Shown: positions 62,153 to 64,000 of the stretch, one piece after another | Layout: each line of letters starts with the position of its first letter | Position numbering within the stretch: the stretch's first letter is position 1 | NCBI RefSeq assembly: GCF_034931125.1 | Contig: NZ_JAYGHM010000019.1 | Span: forward strand, 50,630-114,629 | Reading direction: 5' to 3' | DNA: 64,000 bases | Origin: Rivularia sp034931125 | Lineage (GTDB): Bacteria > Cyanobacteriota > Cyanobacteriia > Cyanobacteriales > Nostocaceae | The notes under the pieces: generated by a model | Seen by the model: only the letters and a program-made list of their open reading frames with translations | The model's database searches: none | Told to the model about the DNA's origin: nothing | Position numbers and translations under genes: made by a program

Positions 62153-64000
62153 ATGAATAATAATGAAGAAAATCAAAAGCGCAATATAAAGATAGCCGGT
62201 GGTAATTATAACGAGCGTATTGAAGGTGATTATATTCAGGGAGATTATTACGCTCCAACTCCAAAAGAACCTTTTAAACCCATCAAATATATCCCGAAAT
62301 TTGGCAGTGATAACTTTGTCGGAAGAGAAAACGAACTTGCCAAAGTTCACAATAAATTTTCGGAAACAAACAATAAAGTCGCCATTTCTTCTGTATCTGG
62401 TATGGGTGGTGTTGGGAAAACAGAATTAGCTACGCAGTACGCACGAAAACACGAAAATGATTATCCCGGTGGGATTTGTTGGTTAAATGTAAGAGGTACA
62501 AATTTAGCTGCGGAAATTATTCAATTTGTCCAACAAATGGGTTTGCAAGTTCCCCAAAAAGATTTCCAAGAAAATCCGCTGACTCTGGAACAACAAATAG
62601 CTTGGTGTTGGCAAAATTGGCAACCACCAGAAGGTTTTGTGTTGGTAATATTAGATGATGTGACTGATTTAGAAGATATTTCTGAGTTACTACCATCTTT
62701 TCAGCGCTTCCGGGTTTTGATGACAACCAGATTGCGAGATATCGATACGAATGTTGAGGAAATATCCCTTGATGTATTGTCAGCACAAGAAGCTTTAGAA
62801 TTATTCAAAAAAATAATTGGTGAAAAGAAAGTAAATAAAGATTTAGAAACAGCCCAAAAATTATGTAAATGGTTGGGATATTTACCTTTAGGGATAGAAT
62901 TAGTCGGACGATATTTAGTTAAAAAACCTCCCCATTTTACTTTAAAGAAAATGCTGGAGCAGTTGCAACAACAACGACTGCATCAAGATGCAATGAATCC
63001 CCAACAGAAAGGATTAAGTACAGCCCAATTAGGAGTTTTAGACGCATTTGAATTAAGTTGGAAAGAACTCAATCCTACAACACAGGAGTTTGCTGCATTA
63101 TTAAGTCTATTTGCAGCAGATATTTTTGAGTGGGAGTGGGTTGAAACTACAGTTAAATATCTAAAAAATATAAATCCAAATAAAATAAATTTTCAATGGG
63201 TTTTTAATTTTTTTAAGCCTTTGTCTAAAAAAGTCACTGAGCAAATAAGTCTTGCTGACTCTGATATTAAAACAGAAATTGAACAACTTTACCAACGTCA
63301 TTTGGTGCAGTCTTTAGAATGTGAAGATGCATCTTACTATCAAATTCATCCTTTAATTCGCGAATTTTTACAAGATAAATTACAAGCATCTCCACAAATA
63401 AAGGAGTTAAAACAAGCATTTGCTAGTACTTTTATTGAAATTGGTAAAACAATTCCCCAAACAACAACCCTTGAGGATATCAAATCAGTCAAAAATGCGA
63501 TTCCCCATTTAACAGAAGTCGCAGAAAATCACCTTGATGCAGTTAGCGATGAAAATTTACCTTGGGCTTTTGCTGGTTTAGCTAGATTTTACCAAGGGCA
63601 AGGTTTATATACTTTAGCTGAACCTTGGTATGAGCAATGTCTATCAACAGTGCGATCGCGTTTGGGAGAAAATCATCCCGACACTGCACTAAGTTTGAAC
63701 AATTTAGCTAATCTCTACCACAATCAAGGAAAGTACTCGGAAGCTGAACCTCTTTATATCCAAGCTTTGGAGTTAAGAAAACAGCTACAGGGAGTTAATC
63801 ATCCCGACACTGCACTAAGTTTGAACAATTTAGCTACTCTCTACGACGATGAAGGAAAGTACGAAGAAGCAGAACCCCTTTATATTCAAGCTTTGGAGTT
63901 AAGAAAACAGCTACAGGGAGTTAATCATCCCGACACTGCACTCAGTTTGAACAATTTAGCTAATCTCTACCAATCCCAAGGAAAGTACGAAAAAGCTGAA
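62153..64000 (+). CDS. NB-ARC STAND ATPase with TPR repeats (partial, runs off the edge)
   Basis: 616 codons are visible and no stop is reached. Residues 10-33 hold the shared motif (GGNYNERIEGDYIQGDYY). NB-ARC follows: GRENELAKV (about 62-70), P-loop GMGGVGKT (Lys89), Walker B VLVILDDV (Asp168-Asp169), sensor LMTTRLRD (about 183-190) and LPLGIELVG (about 247). A winged-helix region (about 300-430) precedes TPR units from about residue 455, of which those from about 535 on are nearly identical 42-residue (126-bp) repeats (AEPLYIQALELRKQLQGVNH). Such proteins oligomerise when the repeats sense a ligand. The start at ATG 62153 follows a purine-rich stretch. Confident as a STAND protein; its effector link to the upstream CHAT is inferred. 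Confidence 0.9.
   Translation, partial: MNNNEENQKRNIKIAGGNYNERIEGDYIQGDYYAPTPKEPFKPIKYIPKFGSDNFVGRENELAKVHNKFSETNNKVAISSVSGMGGVGKTELATQYARKHENDYPGGICWLNVRGTNLAAEIIQFVQQMGLQVPQKDFQENPLTLEQQIAWCWQNWQPPEGFVLVILDDVTDLEDISELLPSFQRFRVLMTTRLRDIDTNVEEISLDVLSAQEALELFKKIIGEKKVNKDLETAQKLCKWLGYLPLGIELVGRYLVKKPPHFTLKKMLEQLQQQRLHQDAMNPQQKGLSTAQLGVLDAFELSWKELNPTTQEFAALLSLFAADIFEWEWVETTVKYLKNINPNKINFQWVFNFFKPLSKKVTEQISLADSDIKTEIEQLYQRHLVQSLECEDASYYQIHPLIREFLQDKLQASPQIKELKQAFASTFIEIGKTIPQTTTLEDIKSVKNAIPHLTEVAENHLDAVSDENLPWAFAGLARFYQGQGLYTLAEPWYEQCLSTVRSRLGENHPDTALSLNNLANLYHNQGKYSEAEPLYIQALELRKQLQGVNHPDTALSLNNLATLYDDEGKYEEAEPLYIQALELRKQLQGVNHPDTALSLNNLANLYQSQGKYEKAE

Overview
The window is 64 kb of cyanobacterial chromosome, most likely from a filamentous Nostocales-type genome. 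The evidence is an allophycocyanin-B gene (apcD), ferredoxin-dependent nitrate and nitrite reductases with narM, a CyaC-type adenylate cyclase, the DUF3038/DUF4335 pair, xisH/xisI, GUN4 and CHAT proteins, many GCGATCGC (HIP1) octamers, and abundant short tandemly repeated heptamers and octamers between genes. Three runs of N (33029-33181, 33774-34038, 41833-41908) mark scaffold gaps; two of them sit inside tandem repeats.

Layout. 0.85-1.5 kb: LuxR-type response regulator, preceded by a long non-coding stretch with a possible structured RNA. 1.8-4.7 kb (minus): sulfate transport operon sbpA-cysT-cysW. 4.9-8 kb: accessory zone with a TPR gene remnant, a retropepsin-like protease pair, an orphan HigA-type antitoxin, a DUF99 protein, a Uma2 nuclease and hairpin repeats. 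8.2-12.8 kb (minus mostly): asnS, small conserved proteins, an anti-sigma/RsbW-like kinase and a TrmA/RlmD-family RNA methyltransferase. 12.9-19.3 kb (plus): apcD, two tandem glutathione-reductase-family flavoproteins, an esterase and hisC. 20.7-27 kb: GNAT acetyltransferase, cyaC, a TonB-like Pro-Thr repeat protein, tRNA-Gly. 27.2-31.3 kb (minus): pstSCAB. 31.9-37 kb: bioY, lspA, a gapped secreted repeat protein, an FHA-fused class A PBP. 37.2-42.8 kb: DUF4335/DUF3038 pair, apt, a peptide-type ABC permease and small proteins. 42.9-47.2 kb: xisHI, NACHT-tail and nuclease remnants, mobA, a CHAT-GUN4 fusion and a ParE-type toxin-antitoxin pair. 47.3-54 kb (minus): nirA-nrtP-narB-narM nitrate assimilation. 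54.5-60.1 kb (plus): HEAT protein, purL, purF. 60.8-64 kb (plus): a CHAT protease followed by an NB-ARC/TPR STAND ATPase that runs off the window.

How genes work together. Sulfate, phosphate and nitrate acquisition are each present as compact minus-strand operons; mobA would supply the molybdenum cofactor NarB needs, although it is about 2 kb away and separate. purL and purF are consecutive purine-pathway genes. The strongest candidate for an under-described system is the last 3.2 kb: the CHAT protease and the STAND ATPase share a motif identical at 20 of 24 positions, placed after the protease domain in one and at the extreme N-terminus of the other. That is the layout expected if the motif recruits the effector to the activated sensor, as in NLR amyloid signalling. 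A second CHAT protein 15 kb away carries instead a GUN4 (tetrapyrrole-binding) domain, suggesting one protease module plugged into different sensors.

All calls come from reading the sequence and remembered family features; no database search was possible.
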